DNA of 64,000 bases from Thalassospira tepidiphila MCCC 1A03514 (GTDB lineage: Bacteria > Pseudomonadota > Alphaproteobacteria > Rhodospirillales > Thalassospiraceae), in contig NZ_JPVZ01000001.1 of NCBI RefSeq assembly GCF_001662875.1, positions 186,001-250,000 on the forward strand, given 5' to 3'. A model generated the notes under the pieces. It had not been told where the DNA came from. It ran no database searches and worked only from the letters and a program-made list of their open reading frames with translations. How positions within the stretch are numbered: position 1 is the first letter of the stretch; each line of letters opens with the position of its first letter. Made by a program: the position numbers and the translations under genes. This document shows, in pieces, positions 16,254 through 26,510 of this stretch.

Positions 16254-18215
16254 TTAAAGTGTGCGCATCCGTTCGAGAAAACCATCAATCTGCGACCGCA
16301 AATCACCGCTTTGTTGACCAAGATTATTGGCCGAAACATTGACGTTGCCAGCGGCCTCGTTGGTTTCATTGACAGCTGCAGACACCCCTTGCATGGCAGC
16401 CGAGATTTCCTCTGTCCCGGCGGCGGCCTGTTCGACGTTCTGCGAAATCTCGCTGGTGGCGACAGTTTGCTGCTCAACCGCTGCCGCCACCGCAGCTGCG
16501 CGTTCGCTAATGTCGGAGATCATTTTGACAATCTCGTCGATTGCATCGACGGCAAGGCTTGTCGCCTGCTGGATATCGTTGATCTGGGATGTGATTTCCT
16601 CGGTTGCCTTGCCGGTCTGATTGGCAAGGTTTTTCACCTCGCTTGCGACGACGGCAAAGCCTTTGCCTGCATCCCCCGCCCGGGCGGCCTCAATCGTTGC
16701 GTTGAGTGCAAGAAGGTTGGTTTGTTCGGCAATGTCACTGATCAGGCTGATGACTTCGCCGATTTTGATCGCAGAATCATTAAGCCCCTGAATATTGTCA
16801 TTGGTATTGCGCGCCCGCTCGGTTGCGGACTGTGCCATGGTTGACGTTTCAGTGACCTGACCGGAAATCTCGTTGATAGAAGCCGAAAGTTCGGTTGCAG
16901 CCGTAGCAACCAACTGCACATTCGAAGACGCCTCTTCCGCACCGGACGAAACCGCCATCGACTGGTTGGTCGCAGTTTCAGCACTGTTACGCAACACATT
17001 CGACACCTGATGGAGTTGCTCCACCGCTATTCCGACATCGGCCATGACGGCAACCACCGCCTGATCAAATTCCTGAATATAGCGTTCCTGAGTCTCCATG
17101 CGTTTGCGGCGTTTTTCGTCTTCTGCCTTTTGCGCTGCTTCAAGCTTGATGCGTTCGATACCGTTTTCGCGGAACACCAGAACCGCACGCCCCATCTCGC
17201 CGATTTCGTCCGCCCGCTTCACTTCGTTGATATCGACATCAAAGTCGTTTTCAGCCAGTCGGGTCATTTTGTTGGTCAAACCGCTGATCGCGCTGACAAT
17301 GGCGCGCGCCAACAAGAACGAAAGCCCCATCAACGCAAGAACACCGATTGAATACATGATGACCGAGACCGTCAGACTGGTTTCTGCAATGCTGTCAGCT
17401 CTTTGCTTTTGGGTCTGTGCGATTGCGCCAATCGACTGACTGAGTTCATTAAGGATGGGTTCAGCCTCGGCATAATAGTCGGACAAAAAGCCGAGCTCTG
17501 CTTCGCGTTGCAGGATCTTTTCAGACAGGGCCTTGAAGTCAGCGACATATGACTTCATCAAGTCGGTGATTTTATCCTGCTCGTCGGCGGGAATGTTTGA
17601 TGCGGCCAATGCCGCTCCGAACTCGGCAAGGCGGTCATCGATCCGACCGATATACTTTGGATCAAGTCGCGCGAGAAAGTCCTTCTCGTGGCGGCGCATC
17701 ATCAACATGATTACCGTAAGGTTGTCGGCGTTATATTTCTTGAGCGCCTCTTCGACATTGTGCACCGAGGAACGTAGCCGTCCCAGAAGTCCTTCTTCCT
17801 CGTTCAACCCGATTTCTCGCTGCAAACCGACAACCACCGCGAACTTCGCGTCATAGTTGGCAAAGGCTGTCACGATTTCCTGGAGCTGCGCATCAAACGC
17901 GTTTAGTTGCGGTGCCTGTTCAAGTTGCTCGAGGCCGGCATTGACGTCTTGGACGACACTGGCATGCTCGGAAACATATTTTTCATCCATGCGCAGCAGG
18001 AAATCCTTTTCCCGCCGACGTGCATTCAGAAATTCACGCGAAACAGCGTCAGCAACCAGTTTGTTTTCCAGCGCACTTTCTGCGACCTCTTCGGCGGCCC
18101 GTCTTTGTTGCTCGGCAATGAATTGCACGGCACCAACAACAATAAAGATCAAAAGTGCAACCCCGCCGATCAGCGATATTTGATAGAGAAGTCTCATTCG
18201 GGAAAGAAAATTCAT
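16254..18215 (-). CDS. Methyl-accepting chemotaxis protein (HBM type), copy 1
   Basis: A 653-residue transmembrane chemoreceptor. A first membrane helix (about 12-34) precedes a large periplasmic helical domain (35-290) containing two copies of an R-EKDFL-R-D-KY motif ([15 protein letters not shown] and [16 protein letters not shown]). These two copies are the mark of the helical bimodular (HBM) ligand-binding fold. A second helix (about 293-315), a HAMP domain and the signalling domain follow; the latter has the conserved hairpin [38 protein letters not shown] 18215 follows GGGGGCC and aligns with the start of its paralogue. No CheR-tethering pentapeptide is present at the C-terminus. Known HBM receptors bind organic acids; the ligand here is unknown. 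Confidence 0.93.
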   Translation of the reverse strand: MNFLSRMRLLYQISLIGGVALLIFIVVGAVQFIAEQQRRAAEEVAESALENKLVADAVSREFLNARRREKDFLLRMDEKYVSEHASVVQDVNAGLEQLEQAPQLNAFDAQLQEIVTAFANYDAKFAVVVGLQREIGLNEEEGLLGRLRSSVHNVEEALKKYNADNLTVIMLMMRRHEKDFLARLDPKYIGRIDDRLAEFGAALAASNIPADEQDKITDLMKSYVADFKALSEKILQREAELGFLSDYYAEAEPILNELSQSIGAIAQTQKQRADSIAETSLTVSVIMYSIGVLALMGLSFLLARAIVSAISGLTNKMTRLAENDFDVDINEVKRADEIGEMGRAVLVFRENGIERIKLEAAQKAEDEKRRKRMETQERYIQEFDQAVVAVMADVGIAVEQLHQVSNVLRNSAETATNQSMAVSSGAEEASSNVQLVATAATELSASINEISGQVTETSTMAQSATERARNTNDNIQGLNDSAIKIGEVISLISDIAEQTNLLALNATIEAARAGDAGKGFAVVASEVKNLANQTGKATEEITSQINDIQQATSLAVDAIDEIVKMISDISERAAAVAAAVEQQTVATSEISQNVEQAAAGTEEISAAMQGVSAAVNETNEAAGNVNVSANNLGQQSGDLRSQIDGFLERMRTL

Positions 18216-18269
18216 CTTGGCCCCCAAGCAGTTGCCCCGCCTTTGCCATAGCTTCTCGCCCGCTGGCAT

Positions 18270-18525
18270 CAGCGCAGGTTTCTATTCAACAACGAAATGA
18301 AGACACCTATCGCGCCCGCCAGATCAAATCGGGGGAACCTTGCCCCTTATGTCGGGAAACCATTTCGGCCTCTAAGCCGTGGCAAAACATAATTGATGCT
18401 TGCCCGGTGCCTGTCTCTTACTCAACTGAATCACATTTGGTGTGAGGCACAACAAAACAAGAGGAAAGATTGCTCTTTCCTCTTGTTGCAGTTGCAGACG
18501 TGAATTGATGCCTGTTGCAGGCGGC
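18270..18525. other. Intergenic region between the two chemoreceptor genes
   Basis: Holds the terminator of the upstream chemoreceptor gene (18450-18487) and, presumably, the promoter of copy 1. No open frame with a credible start and ribosome site is present, and no promoter consensus stood out. Confidence 0.5.
18450..18487 (-). terminator. Rho-independent terminator after chemoreceptor copy 2
   Basis: On the minus strand AACAAGAGGAAAG-N6-CTTTCCTCTTGTT (perfect 13-bp stem) is followed by TTGTTG after the run of Ts in the stem end. It lies about 40 bp past the stop codon. Confidence 0.85.
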
Positions 18526-20523
18526 CTATGAAATCGAGCGCATCCTTGCAAGGAAGTTATCGATACGTTCACTCAGACCATCACTTTGGCGACCCAGATT
18601 ATCGGCGGAACCACGCACATCATCGGCAGCCTCGGTGGTTTCTGCCACCGCCGACGAAACCCCCTGCATGGCGTTCGAGATTTCGGTGGTTGCCGATGCG
18701 GCCTGTTCGACATTCTGGGAAATCTCGCTGGTCGCAACGGTCTGTTGTTCGACGGCCGCGGCCACCGCAGATGCCCGCTCGCTGATATCCTTGATCATCT
18801 GAACAATGCTATCAATCGCATCGACGGCCGACTGTGTCGCTTGCTGGATATCATTGATCTGGCTTGAAATGTCCTCGGTCGCCTTGGCGGTCTGATTGGC
18901 AAGGTTTTTCACCTCGCTTGCGACCACGGCAAATCCCTTGCCGGCATCACCGGCACGGGCGGCTTCGATCGTGGCGTTCAGTGCCAGAAGGTTGGTTTGT
19001 TCGGCGATATCGCTGATCAGATTGATGACTTCGCCAATGCGGACGGCAGCCGCATTCAGGCCCTGGATGTCATCGTTGGTTGTCTGGGCACGATCACTCG
19101 CCGTCGCCGCCATTTTCGAAGTATCGCTGATCTGCCCGGCAATTTCGTGGATAGAGGCCGAAAGCTCCGTCGCCGCCGTTGCAACAAGTTGCACGTTTGA
19201 CGATGCTTCTTCACTGCCCGCAGAAACAGTTGTCGACTGTTCATTGGCTGTGGCTGCACTGTTGCGCAGAACTTCGGAGACGGAATGCAGCTGTTGAACG
19301 GCAGTCCCCACTTCGCTCATCATTGCGACGACATCATCGTCAAATTCGCGAATGTGCTGTTCCTGCTTTTCAATGCGCTGGCGCTGTTTTTCGTCAAGTT
19401 CGCGTTGCTGTGCTTCAAGCTTTTGCCGCTCCAGACCGTTTTCGCGGAAGACAACCACAGACCGGCCCATTTCGCCGATTTCATCCTTGCGGTCGGCTTC
19501 ATCCAGTTTGACGTCAAAGTCGTTCTTGGCCAACCGGGCCATCTTGTCGGTCAACCCGGTGATGGCCCGCACGATGGCACGCGCAAGAACCATCGACATC
19601 AGGATCATGATGATCGCACCGGCGATAAAGATGGCAAAGGTGACTTGAACGCCGGTATGGGCAATTTCCTCTGCCCGGCGCTGCATGTTTTCGGCTACCG
19701 TGCGCACCTCATTGCCCAATGTTTCCAGAACCGGCTCGACGGCGGCGTAATATGCGCTGAGGCGTTCCAGGGATTCTTCACGTTCAAGAACGGCATCGGC
19801 AAGGGTTTTGAAATCCGCCAGATATGAATCCATCAACTTGCCAAGCTGCTGTTTCTTTTCATCCTGAATGCTGCCGGCGCGCTCAAGCGCATCCGAGAAC
19901 TGCTTGGAAGTTGCTTCGACACTTTCGACATAGGCCGGATCCAGACGGGCAAGAAAATCCTTTTCATCGCGGCGCATCTGCAAAACGGCAATCGAGAGGT
20001 CCTTGGTGCCACTCAGTCCCAGCATCGCTTCAAGCTTGGCCACTTCTGCCAAAGCAGTTTCGACTTCGGATGCAGCACTGCGCATTTCGCCAAGCAATCC
20101 CGAACTCTCGTCCAGACCAACCTTGCGCTGCAGTTCTACGACAGTGGCGAATTCCGACACATAATTATCGACGGCTGTCTGAACCTGCTCGACCTGCTCA
20201 AGAAGGTCACCAAGTTCTTCACGCCCGGAAAGCTTTTCCAGACCGGCCCGGATTTGCGCGGCGGCTTCGGCGTGGGCAGTGACATATTCCTCGCTTCGTC
20301 GAATAACAAAGTCTTTCTCGTGCCGACGCGCATCAAGGAATGCGCGCGATACGGTACTTACAGTCCGGGAGTCTTCGCTCGCAGCTTTGGCGATCAATTG
20401 CGCGGATTGGCGCTGTTGATCGGCGACGAATTGTGTGATCCCGACAATGGCGAAAATCACCAGAGCAACGATGCTCAGCAGCGAGATCTGGTAAACCAGC
20501 TTCATTCGCGACAAGAAAGACAT
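18526..20523 (-). CDS. Methyl-accepting chemotaxis protein (HBM type), copy 2
   Basis: A 665-residue paralogue of the next gene downstream, with the same plan. It begins [17 protein letters not shown], with membrane helices at about 10-33 and 300-320. Its periplasmic HBM domain carries [17 protein letters not shown] and [21 protein letters not shown] domain and a signalling domain with the same [23 protein letters not shown] hairpin tip complete it. The signalling halves of the two receptors are near-identical, while the periplasmic halves differ strongly, implying tandem duplication with ligand-binding divergence. A strong AAGGGGTGG site precedes the ATG at 20523. Confidence 0.93.
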   Translation of the reverse strand: MSFLSRMKLVYQISLLSIVALVIFAIVGITQFVADQQRQSAQLIAKAASEDSRTVSTVSRAFLDARRHEKDFVIRRSEEYVTAHAEAAAQIRAGLEKLSGREELGDLLEQVEQVQTAVDNYVSEFATVVELQRKVGLDESSGLLGEMRSAASEVETALAEVAKLEAMLGLSGTKDLSIAVLQMRRDEKDFLARLDPAYVESVEATSKQFSDALERAGSIQDEKKQQLGKLMDSYLADFKTLADAVLEREESLERLSAYYAAVEPVLETLGNEVRTVAENMQRRAEEIAHTGVQVTFAIFIAGAIIMILMSMVLARAIVRAITGLTDKMARLAKNDFDVKLDEADRKDEIGEMGRSVVVFRENGLERQKLEAQQRELDEKQRQRIEKQEQHIREFDDDVVAMMSEVGTAVQQLHSVSEVLRNSAATANEQSTTVSAGSEEASSNVQLVATAATELSASIHEIAGQISDTSKMAATASDRAQTTNDDIQGLNAAAVRIGEVINLISDIAEQTNLLALNATIEAARAGDAGKGFAVVASEVKNLANQTAKATEDISSQINDIQQATQSAVDAIDSIVQMIKDISERASAVAAAVEQQTVATSEISQNVEQAASATTEISNAMQGVSSAVAETTEAADDVRGSADNLGRQSDGLSERIDNFLARMRSIS

Positions 20524-20793
20524 GCTTCCACCCCTTATTTTCCGGTTCTTGGTTTTATATTTTGTTTTTCAGAACCATAAAACATTCTACCATCAGTAGA
20601 TATATAAATACTAAAGTATAGACTAATTACTAATCCACTCTACCTTTGGCGAAAATTCCCGCAAATTAGGTCATTTCTTTTCATCATCTGCGCACTATGT
20701 TTGTGCTTTGCGCGGGTATTGGTACCGATTAATCACCTATCCATTCAGCCAATCGACCGCGCCGGATTACAACAAACAGGATGAAGATCACCC
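20524..20793. other. AT-rich divergent intergenic region
   Basis: Separates the chemoreceptor gene (minus) from djlA (plus). The AT-rich core at about 20575-20640 (TATATAAATACTAAAG) is the likely site of both promoters. I could not assign -35/-10 pairs with confidence, and no coding sequence is seen. Confidence 0.4.
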
Positions 20794-21531
20794 ATGAGCA
20801 TCTGGGGCAAAATTATTGGCGGAACTGCAGGCTTTGCCCTGGGCGGACCATTGGGTGCAATTCTCGGCGCGGCGGCCGGTCATGTCGTTGACAAGATCAA
20901 AAGCAATGCACGCGGGCCGCAAATTGGCGGGCATGATCCCCGCCAGATCGCCTTTGCAACCGGTGTGGTCGTGCTGGCCGCCAAGATGGCGAAGGTTGAC
21001 GGGCATGTCAGCCGCGATGAAGTCAACGCCTTCAAACGCGTGTTCCATATCCCGCCGGGCGAAGAAAAGAATGTCGGCCGCATCTTTGACATGGCGCGGT
21101 CGTCGTCAGACGGGTTTGAGGTTTATGCCCATCAGATAGCCACCATGTTTCGCGGTGAACGTGCCATCCTTGAAGGTGTGCTTGAGGCACTTTATCAAAT
21201 CGCCATGGCCGACGGCGAACTGCACCCGGCCGAACAGGATTACCTTAAAAAGGTCGCCAATATCTTTGGCTTTGCCGAGGTCGACTTTGAACGGGTTCAT
21301 CATGCCTTCACCGCGTCAGACGGCCCGGATCCCTATGAGCAGCTTGGCCTGACGCGTGATGCCAGTGACGATGACCTGAAATCGGCCCATCGGAAATTGT
21401 CGCGCGAAAACCATCCTGACACCCTGATGGCCAAGGGCATGCCGCCGGAATTCATCGAACAGGCCAACGAGAAGATGGCGCGGATCAATGCGGCCTGGGA
21501 TCAAATCCGCAAAGAGCGCGGTATCCGCTAG
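20794..21531 (+). CDS. djlA: DjlA-type co-chaperone (TerB-like plus J domain)
   Basis: A 245-residue protein. A short hydrophobic glycine-rich N-terminus (GKIIGGTAGFALGGPLGAILGAAAG, residues 5-29) may associate with the membrane. A TerB-like domain (about 50-160; VVVLAAKMAKVDGHVSRDEVNAF and ALYQIAMADGELHPAEQDYL) follows, then a C-terminal J domain (about 178-245) with the essential HPD in RENHPDTLM. This is the architecture of DjlA, which stimulates DnaK ATPase through HPD and influences envelope stress signalling in E. coli. An AGGATGAAG site precedes the ATG. It stands alone. Confidence 0.9.
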   Translation: MSIWGKIIGGTAGFALGGPLGAILGAAAGHVVDKIKSNARGPQIGGHDPRQIAFATGVVVLAAKMAKVDGHVSRDEVNAFKRVFHIPPGEEKNVGRIFDMARSSSDGFEVYAHQIATMFRGERAILEGVLEALYQIAMADGELHPAEQDYLKKVANIFGFAEVDFERVHHAFTASDGPDPYEQLGLTRDASDDDLKSAHRKLSRENHPDTLMAKGMPPEFIEQANEKMARINAAWDQIRKERGIR

Positions 21532-21654
21532 CGCGTTCGATCTTCGCGATTATCTCTGTCAAAGTTGATTTCCCTTGCAACGGTGCGCGAATTGCTGTTT
21601 GCAGGGGGCCGGTCACTGTGACCCTGTTTTGTTTTCAAACTTGTCGGTTTTTCC

Positions 21655-23478
21655 ATGGCGCCACCGCTGATCAATATTAATGACATTCACCTGACCTTTG
21701 GCGGGAATGATCTGTTTTCTGATGTGTCATTTGCCATTGGCGACCGTGATCGCCTGTGCCTTGTCGGGCGCAATGGTGGTGGCAAATCGACTCTTTTGAA
21801 AATCATCGCTGGTGAAATCGAACCCGATGGCGGCGAACGCTTTGTTCAGCCAGGCTGCAAGGTGGCCTACCTTAATCAGGAACCGAAATTCGACGGCTAT
21901 GACACGGTCGAGGATTTTGTGCTTTCGGCCCTTGATGACCATGAACAGGATTATGCCTATCGATCCGACATGTTGCTGGCATCGGTTGATATTGATCCGA
22001 AGTCGGACCCCAAACAGCTTTCAGGTGGTGAAGGCCGCCGGGCCGCGATTGCGCGTGCACTGATTGCCGATCCGCAGGTTCTGTTGCTTGACGAGCCCAC
22101 CAACCACCTTGATTTGCCGACGATTGAATGGCTTGAGGGCGAAATCAAGAATTTCCGCGGTGCTGTTGTGGTGATCTCGCACGACCGTGCATTCCTGAAT
22201 GCCGTATCGAATGGTGTGCTGTGGCTTGATCGTGGTGTGATGCATCAGGGTGCGATCAACTTTTCCCAGTTCGAGGAATGGTCCGAGGAAATCTATCGCA
22301 AGGAAGCCGAGGAACGCGCCAAGCTTGATAAACTGATTGCGCAGGAAACCGTCTGGTCGGTGCAGGGTATTTCAGCCCGCCGCAAACGGAACCAGGGCCG
22401 TCTGCGCCGTCTTTATGACATGCGCGCCCAGCGTTCCCAACAGGTTGACCGCATCGGCAACGTGTCGCTTGCGGCCGATGCCGGTGAGACATCCGGCAAG
22501 GTCGTGATCGAAGCGACCGATATCGCCAAATCATTTGGCGACCGTCAGATCATCGCTAATTTCTCGACCCGTATTTTACGTGGCGACAAGGTTGGCATTA
22601 TCGGCCCGAACGGGGCTGGGAAAACCACGCTTTTGAAAATGCTGACCGGTCAGATCGAACCTGACAGCGGCACGATCAAGATCGGCACCAACCTTAATCC
22701 AAGCTATTTCGATCAGAAACGCGCCGCCCTTGATGACAGCAAGACCCTTTGGGATACGCTGTGTGATGTTGGTGGCGATCAGGTCATGGTGCGCGGCAAT
22801 CCGCGCCATGTTGTCAGCTATCTGCGTGATTTCCTGTTTGATGAAAAACAGGCCAGAAGCCCGGTCGGCGCGCTTTCAGGCGGTGAACGCAATCGTCTGT
22901 TGCTGGCCAAACAATTGGCCAAGCCGACCAACCTTCTGATCATGGATGAGCCGACCAACGATCTGGATATGGATACGCTCGATCTGCTTCAGGAAATGCT
23001 GAGCGACTATGAAGGCACGCTGCTTCTGGTCAGCCACGATCGTGACTTCCTTGATCGCGTTGTGACATCATCCATCGTCATGGAAGGCGATGGGACTGCA
23101 ATCGAGTATGCAGGTGGCTATTCCGATTACATCGCCCAACGCAGACTTTCACGCGCCGAGGCCGCCAAGGAAGAAAAGGCCGCTGCCAAACAGGTCAAGA
23201 AGGCCGCACAGGCATCGGCACCAAAATCCAAGCCCACAGGCAAGCTGAGCTATAAAGATCAGCGCGAGTACGACAATCTGCCTGCTGCGATGGCCAAACT
23301 GGAAGCGGAAATCGCCACCCTTGAGGATGCCCTTTCTGACAGCAGCCTGTTCACCAAGGACCCGAACGGTTTCCAGAAAAAGGTGGATCGACTTGATGCG
23401 GCGCGCTCAGAACTTGAAGCATCCGAGGAACGCTGGCTGGAACTTGAAATGCTGCGCGAGGAACTTGGTCAGGGCTGA
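21655..23478 (+). CDS. ABC-F family ATPase (Uup/EttA-like)
   Basis: A 607-residue soluble protein with two ABC ATPase domains and no membrane segments. Walker A motifs are GRNGGGKST (about residue 38) and GPNGAGKTT (about 320); signature motifs are LSGGEGRRAAIARAL and LSGGERNRLLLAKQL; the Walker B/linkers are LLLDEPTNHLD and LIMDEPTNDLD. A charged coiled-coil C-terminus (about 495-607) after a Lys/Ala-rich linker is typical of Uup. The ABC-F group acts on ribosomes; Uup is linked to ribosome assembly and to precise transposon excision in E. coli. The exact subgroup cannot be fixed by eye. The ATG has a weak ribosome site. Confidence 0.93.
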   Translation: MAPPLININDIHLTFGGNDLFSDVSFAIGDRDRLCLVGRNGGGKSTLLKIIAGEIEPDGGERFVQPGCKVAYLNQEPKFDGYDTVEDFVLSALDDHEQDYAYRSDMLLASVDIDPKSDPKQLSGGEGRRAAIARALIADPQVLLLDEPTNHLDLPTIEWLEGEIKNFRGAVVVISHDRAFLNAVSNGVLWLDRGVMHQGAINFSQFEEWSEEIYRKEAEERAKLDKLIAQETVWSVQGISARRKRNQGRLRRLYDMRAQRSQQVDRIGNVSLAADAGETSGKVVIEATDIAKSFGDRQIIANFSTRILRGDKVGIIGPNGAGKTTLLKMLTGQIEPDSGTIKIGTNLNPSYFDQKRAALDDSKTLWDTLCDVGGDQVMVRGNPRHVVSYLRDFLFDEKQARSPVGALSGGERNRLLLAKQLAKPTNLLIMDEPTNDLDMDTLDLLQEMLSDYEGTLLLVSHDRDFLDRVVTSSIVMEGDGTAIEYAGGYSDYIAQRRLSRAEAAKEEKAAAKQVKKAAQASAPKSKPTGKLSYKDQREYDNLPAAMAKLEAEIATLEDALSDSSLFTKDPNGFQKKVDRLDAARSELEASEERWLELEMLREELGQG

Positions 23479-23511
23479 CCAAGCTTAAGCGAATTTCAAG
23501 ACAGTTTAGGC

Positions 23512-23593
23512 ATGAGTTGAGAACAACTCATTTGTACTTTGGGCTGAAACATCGGATCAAGGGAGTGGAACCCGTCCAAAAAACTTGGACGGG
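23512..23593 (+). terminator. Two hairpins between the ABC-F and EamA genes
   Basis: ATGAGTTG-AGAA-CAACTCAT at 23512-23531 has a GNRA-like loop and is followed by TTTGTACTTT, so it may terminate the ABC-F transcript. CCCGTCCAA-N5-TTGGACGGG at 23571-23593 is a second perfect 9-bp stem with no T-tract, nearer the EamA start, and may belong to that gene's leader. Confidence 0.5.
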
Positions 23594-23655
23594 GCTGCGT
23601 ATCTATCTGATATTCTTGGGGTCATTATTGCCCCCTTTTGCCGAAAGGCCCCGCC

Positions 23656-24528
23656 ATGCCGATCAAAGCCGTAATTATGGCCTTTTCCGTCGCCGTCATT
23701 TGGGGCGTGAACATGCTGACCGTCAAAGGGGCGGTTGGTGAAATCCCGCCCTTCATCCTGACGGCGATGCGTTTTGCGGCTGTGGCGATCCTGTTGATCC
23801 CGTTTACGCAAGTTCCGCGCGGCCGTTTTGGCAAGCTGGCCCTGATCTCGGTGACCTTTGGCGGCCTGCATTTCGGGGTTCTGTTCTATGCCCTTTCGAT
23901 GATTGATGCCGGGCCGGTTGCCATCATCATTCTTTTGGGCGTGCCGTTTTCGTCGATGCTTGCGACCTATTTCTTTAATGACCGGCTGGGCTGGAAACGG
24001 CTTTCGGGTATGGCACTGGCCTTTATCGGTGTCACCATCATGTTCTGGGACCCGACCATGACCGAACTGCAATTGCCACTACTACTCGTGGTGTTTGCAT
24101 CCTTCATGTGGGCGGTTGCAAATGTCATGATCAAGAAGCTCGGCGATATTGATACCTTCCAGCTGAATGGCTGGATGGCGCTGATGGCGGCCCCGCAACT
24201 GCTGATCATGTCCCTGATTTTTGAACCGAACGGGTTTGAAGCGGTGATGAACGCAAGCTGGGTGGCCTATGCAAACCTTGCCTTCACGGTCGTGATGTCG
24301 TCGATTGTGGCTTATGGCTTCTGGTATCATTTGCTAAAGACGCAGGATGTAAATGTTGTTGTGCCCTGGACCCTGTTGGCGCCGGTGATCAGTGTGATGG
24401 GCTCCTTCCTTGTGTTTGACGAGCCGTTTTCGCTGCTTAAAATCATTGGGGGCACAGTCGTTCTGTGCGGTGTCGCGGTCATCATGCTGCGCAAGCCGGT
24501 CCAACGCAAAGCACAGGGAATGGATTGA
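23656..24528 (+). CDS. EamA/DMT-family transporter
   Basis: A 290-residue inner-membrane protein with ten predicted helices in two EamA repeats (about 5-135 and 145-280). Typical pieces are AVIWGVNMLTVKGAV, the first repeat's TAMRFAAVAILLI, and SSIVAYGFWYHLLKTQDVNVVVPWTLLAPVISVMGSFLVFDEP at the second. Members export amino acids, metabolites or drugs; O-acetylserine/cysteine exporter-like proteins are a close style, but the substrate is not deducible. ATG 23656 follows GAAAGG at six bases. The stop lies five bases before the amidase ATG, so the two are likely co-transcribed. Confidence 0.9.
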   Translation: MPIKAVIMAFSVAVIWGVNMLTVKGAVGEIPPFILTAMRFAAVAILLIPFTQVPRGRFGKLALISVTFGGLHFGVLFYALSMIDAGPVAIIILLGVPFSSMLATYFFNDRLGWKRLSGMALAFIGVTIMFWDPTMTELQLPLLLVVFASFMWAVANVMIKKLGDIDTFQLNGWMALMAAPQLLIMSLIFEPNGFEAVMNASWVAYANLAFTVVMSSIVAYGFWYHLLKTQDVNVVVPWTLLAPVISVMGSFLVFDEPFSLLKIIGGTVVLCGVAVIMLRKPVQRKAQGMD

Positions 24529-24533
24529 TCCGC

Positions 24534-25286
24534 ATGGGGGAAAAGATCACCAGAACGCGATCAGCAGGAAACATCATTTCCCGTCCCTCCCCCAATTTCG
24601 GTGATCGTCCGGAAGGATGCCCGACTGATATTCTGGTCCTGCATTACACCGGCATGCAATCGGGTGCCGACGCACTTGAACGCCTGTGTGATCCGGAAAG
24701 TTCTGTCTCAAGCCATTACCTGATCGAGGAAGATGGCCGTATCTTTCAGCTGGTTGATGAAGAAAAGCGCGCATGGCATGCCGGGCTTGGCATTTGGCAA
24801 GGCTGCCAAGACGTGAATTCCCACTCCATCGGGATCGAGATCGTCAATCCGGGACATGAATATGGCTATCGCCCGTTTCCGGACATCCAGATCAAATCCG
24901 TGATAGAGCTGGCGCAAGACATCCTCAAACGCCATGAGATCCCGGCCAGCCGCATTATCGCTCATTCCGATATGGCCCCGGACCGCAAGGAAGACCCGGG
25001 CGAACTGTTCCCGTGGCAGCAACTGGCAGAAAACGGCATCGGGCTATGGCCCGGATGCAGTGGTGTTCCGGCTATGCCATCGAACATGGTCGACGCGCCG
25101 ACAACCCCAGATGAGTTTCATGCTTTACTGGATGCCATCGGCTATGGCGCGGCAACCAGCGACGAAGATAAAGCCAAACGCACCATCGCGTTCCAGCGTC
25201 ATTGGCGGCAAAACGACATTTCAGGCGATGTCGATAGCGAATGCATTGCCGTCGCCAAGGTGCTAGCCAGTGCGATCATCCGCTAG
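24534..25286 (+). CDS. amiD: N-acetylmuramoyl-L-alanine amidase (AmiD-like)
   Basis: A 250-residue zinc amidase of the Amidase_2 family that cleaves the lactyl-L-alanine bond in peptidoglycan fragments. Zinc ligands are visible in LVLHYTGM (about residue 35) and IIAHSDMAPDRKEDPG (about 145-160), with SIGIEIVNPG holding the conserved glutamate. A C-terminal segment (about 190-250) resembles a peptidoglycan-binding domain. There is no lipobox or signal peptide, unlike E. coli AmiD, so the enzyme may be cytosolic like AmpD and serve cell-wall recycling. It starts five bases after the EamA gene. Confidence 0.88.
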   Translation: MGEKITRTRSAGNIISRPSPNFGDRPEGCPTDILVLHYTGMQSGADALERLCDPESSVSSHYLIEEDGRIFQLVDEEKRAWHAGLGIWQGCQDVNSHSIGIEIVNPGHEYGYRPFPDIQIKSVIELAQDILKRHEIPASRIIAHSDMAPDRKEDPGELFPWQQLAENGIGLWPGCSGVPAMPSNMVDAPTTPDEFHALLDAIGYGAATSDEDKAKRTIAFQRHWRQNDISGDVDSECIAVAKVLASAIIR

Positions 25287-25311
25287 GCATCCCTGCCCGC
25301 ACTGCTTTTTC

Positions 25312-25340
25312 TTGACGCCACCATGGATGTGACCTACATC
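25312..25340 (+). promoter_or_regulatory. Sigma-70 promoter of rnpB
   Basis: TTGACG at 25312-25317, 17-bp spacer, TACATC at 25335-25340. Transcription would begin about 25347, which coincides with the 5' end deduced from RNA structure. Confidence 0.6.
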
Positions 25341-25347
25341 CCGATCA

Positions 25348-25739
<392 letters not shown>

Positions 25740-25754
25740 TATTATCTTTTCAGA

Positions 25755-25790
25755 CAGAAAAAAGGCGATGACCGTTTCCCGTCATCGCCC
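25755..25790 (-). terminator. Rho-independent terminator for the PNPOx-like gene
   Basis: Minus strand GCGATGAC-N8-GTCATCGC followed by CTTTTTTCTG. It is convergent with rnpB and may also bound the RNA on its 3' side. Confidence 0.85.
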
Positions 25791-25821
25791 GGATCAAATG
25801 CGTTCAATCATGAACAGCAGA

Positions 25822-26442
25822 TCAGCCGCGCTCGGCAATGGATTGCGCGAAATACTTGTCTACTTCTTCCTGCGTGCTTTCGGGGATATCGGACGCTGTC
25901 TGATCCTTGATCATCTTGCCCAAGGTCGGAAGCGTCTTGCGTTCGATCCGGGTTTCCGGATCCCAAAGCTTGGAACGCATCAGCGCCTTTGCGCAATGCA
26001 GGAAGGCTTCCTCGACCGTGATCTTGATTGCGGTTATCGGTGCCTTGGGCGTGTCGGTAAACAGCCCAAGCAGCTCCGGGTCGGTGCTGACTTCAGCAAC
26101 ACCATTGATGCGCAGCGTTTCGTTCACGCCCGGCACGAAAAACAGCATCCCGACTTTCGGGTTGTCGACGATGTTTGACAAGGTATCGACCCGGTTATTC
26201 CCGGGACGATCGGGCATGACCAGCGTTTTGTCATCAACAACCTTGATGAAACCCGGGCCATCCCCGCGCGGGCTGACATCTGCATTGCCATTGGTATCTG
26301 ACGAGGAAATGACCGCAAAGGGCGCAAGCGAAATGAAGTGCTTGCAGTGCGGATCAAGCGCCGGCAAACATTTGCTGACAGCAAGTCCAAGCGGTTCTCC
26401 GTAAATGGCACGGAGCTTTTCCTGAGTATCGATTTTGGTCAT
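25822..26442 (-). CDS. Pyridoxamine 5'-phosphate oxidase-like flavin-binding protein
   Basis: A 206-residue split-barrel protein. The strand and loop FAVISSSDTNGNADVSPRGDGPGFIKVVDDKTLVMPDRPGNNRVDTLSNIVDNPKVGMLFFVPG is typical of the PNPOx-like MSMEG_1061 group, which binds FMN or F420-like cofactors. True PdxH features at the C-terminus are absent, so a role in vitamin B6 synthesis is unlikely; the substrate is unknown. Soluble. It is followed by its own terminator, and 68 bp separates it from the hydrolase gene upstream on the same strand. Confidence 0.82.
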   Translation of the reverse strand: MTKIDTQEKLRAIYGEPLGLAVSKCLPALDPHCKHFISLAPFAVISSSDTNGNADVSPRGDGPGFIKVVDDKTLVMPDRPGNNRVDTLSNIVDNPKVGMLFFVPGVNETLRINGVAEVSTDPELLGLFTDTPKAPITAIKITVEEAFLHCAKALMRSKLWDPETRIERKTLPTLGKMIKDQTASDIPESTQEEVDKYFAQSIAERG

Positions 26443-26510
26443 TGCAGATTACCTTTGGCGAGAAACGAGGGCAGAAACTGCTTTAGTTGCGAACGCAAGT
26501 CAATTGCCGA

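Noticed and set aside
23638-23655. TTG start six codons upstream for the EamA transporter
   Set aside because: The ATG at 23656 has GAAAGG at the right distance; the TTG would overlap that site.
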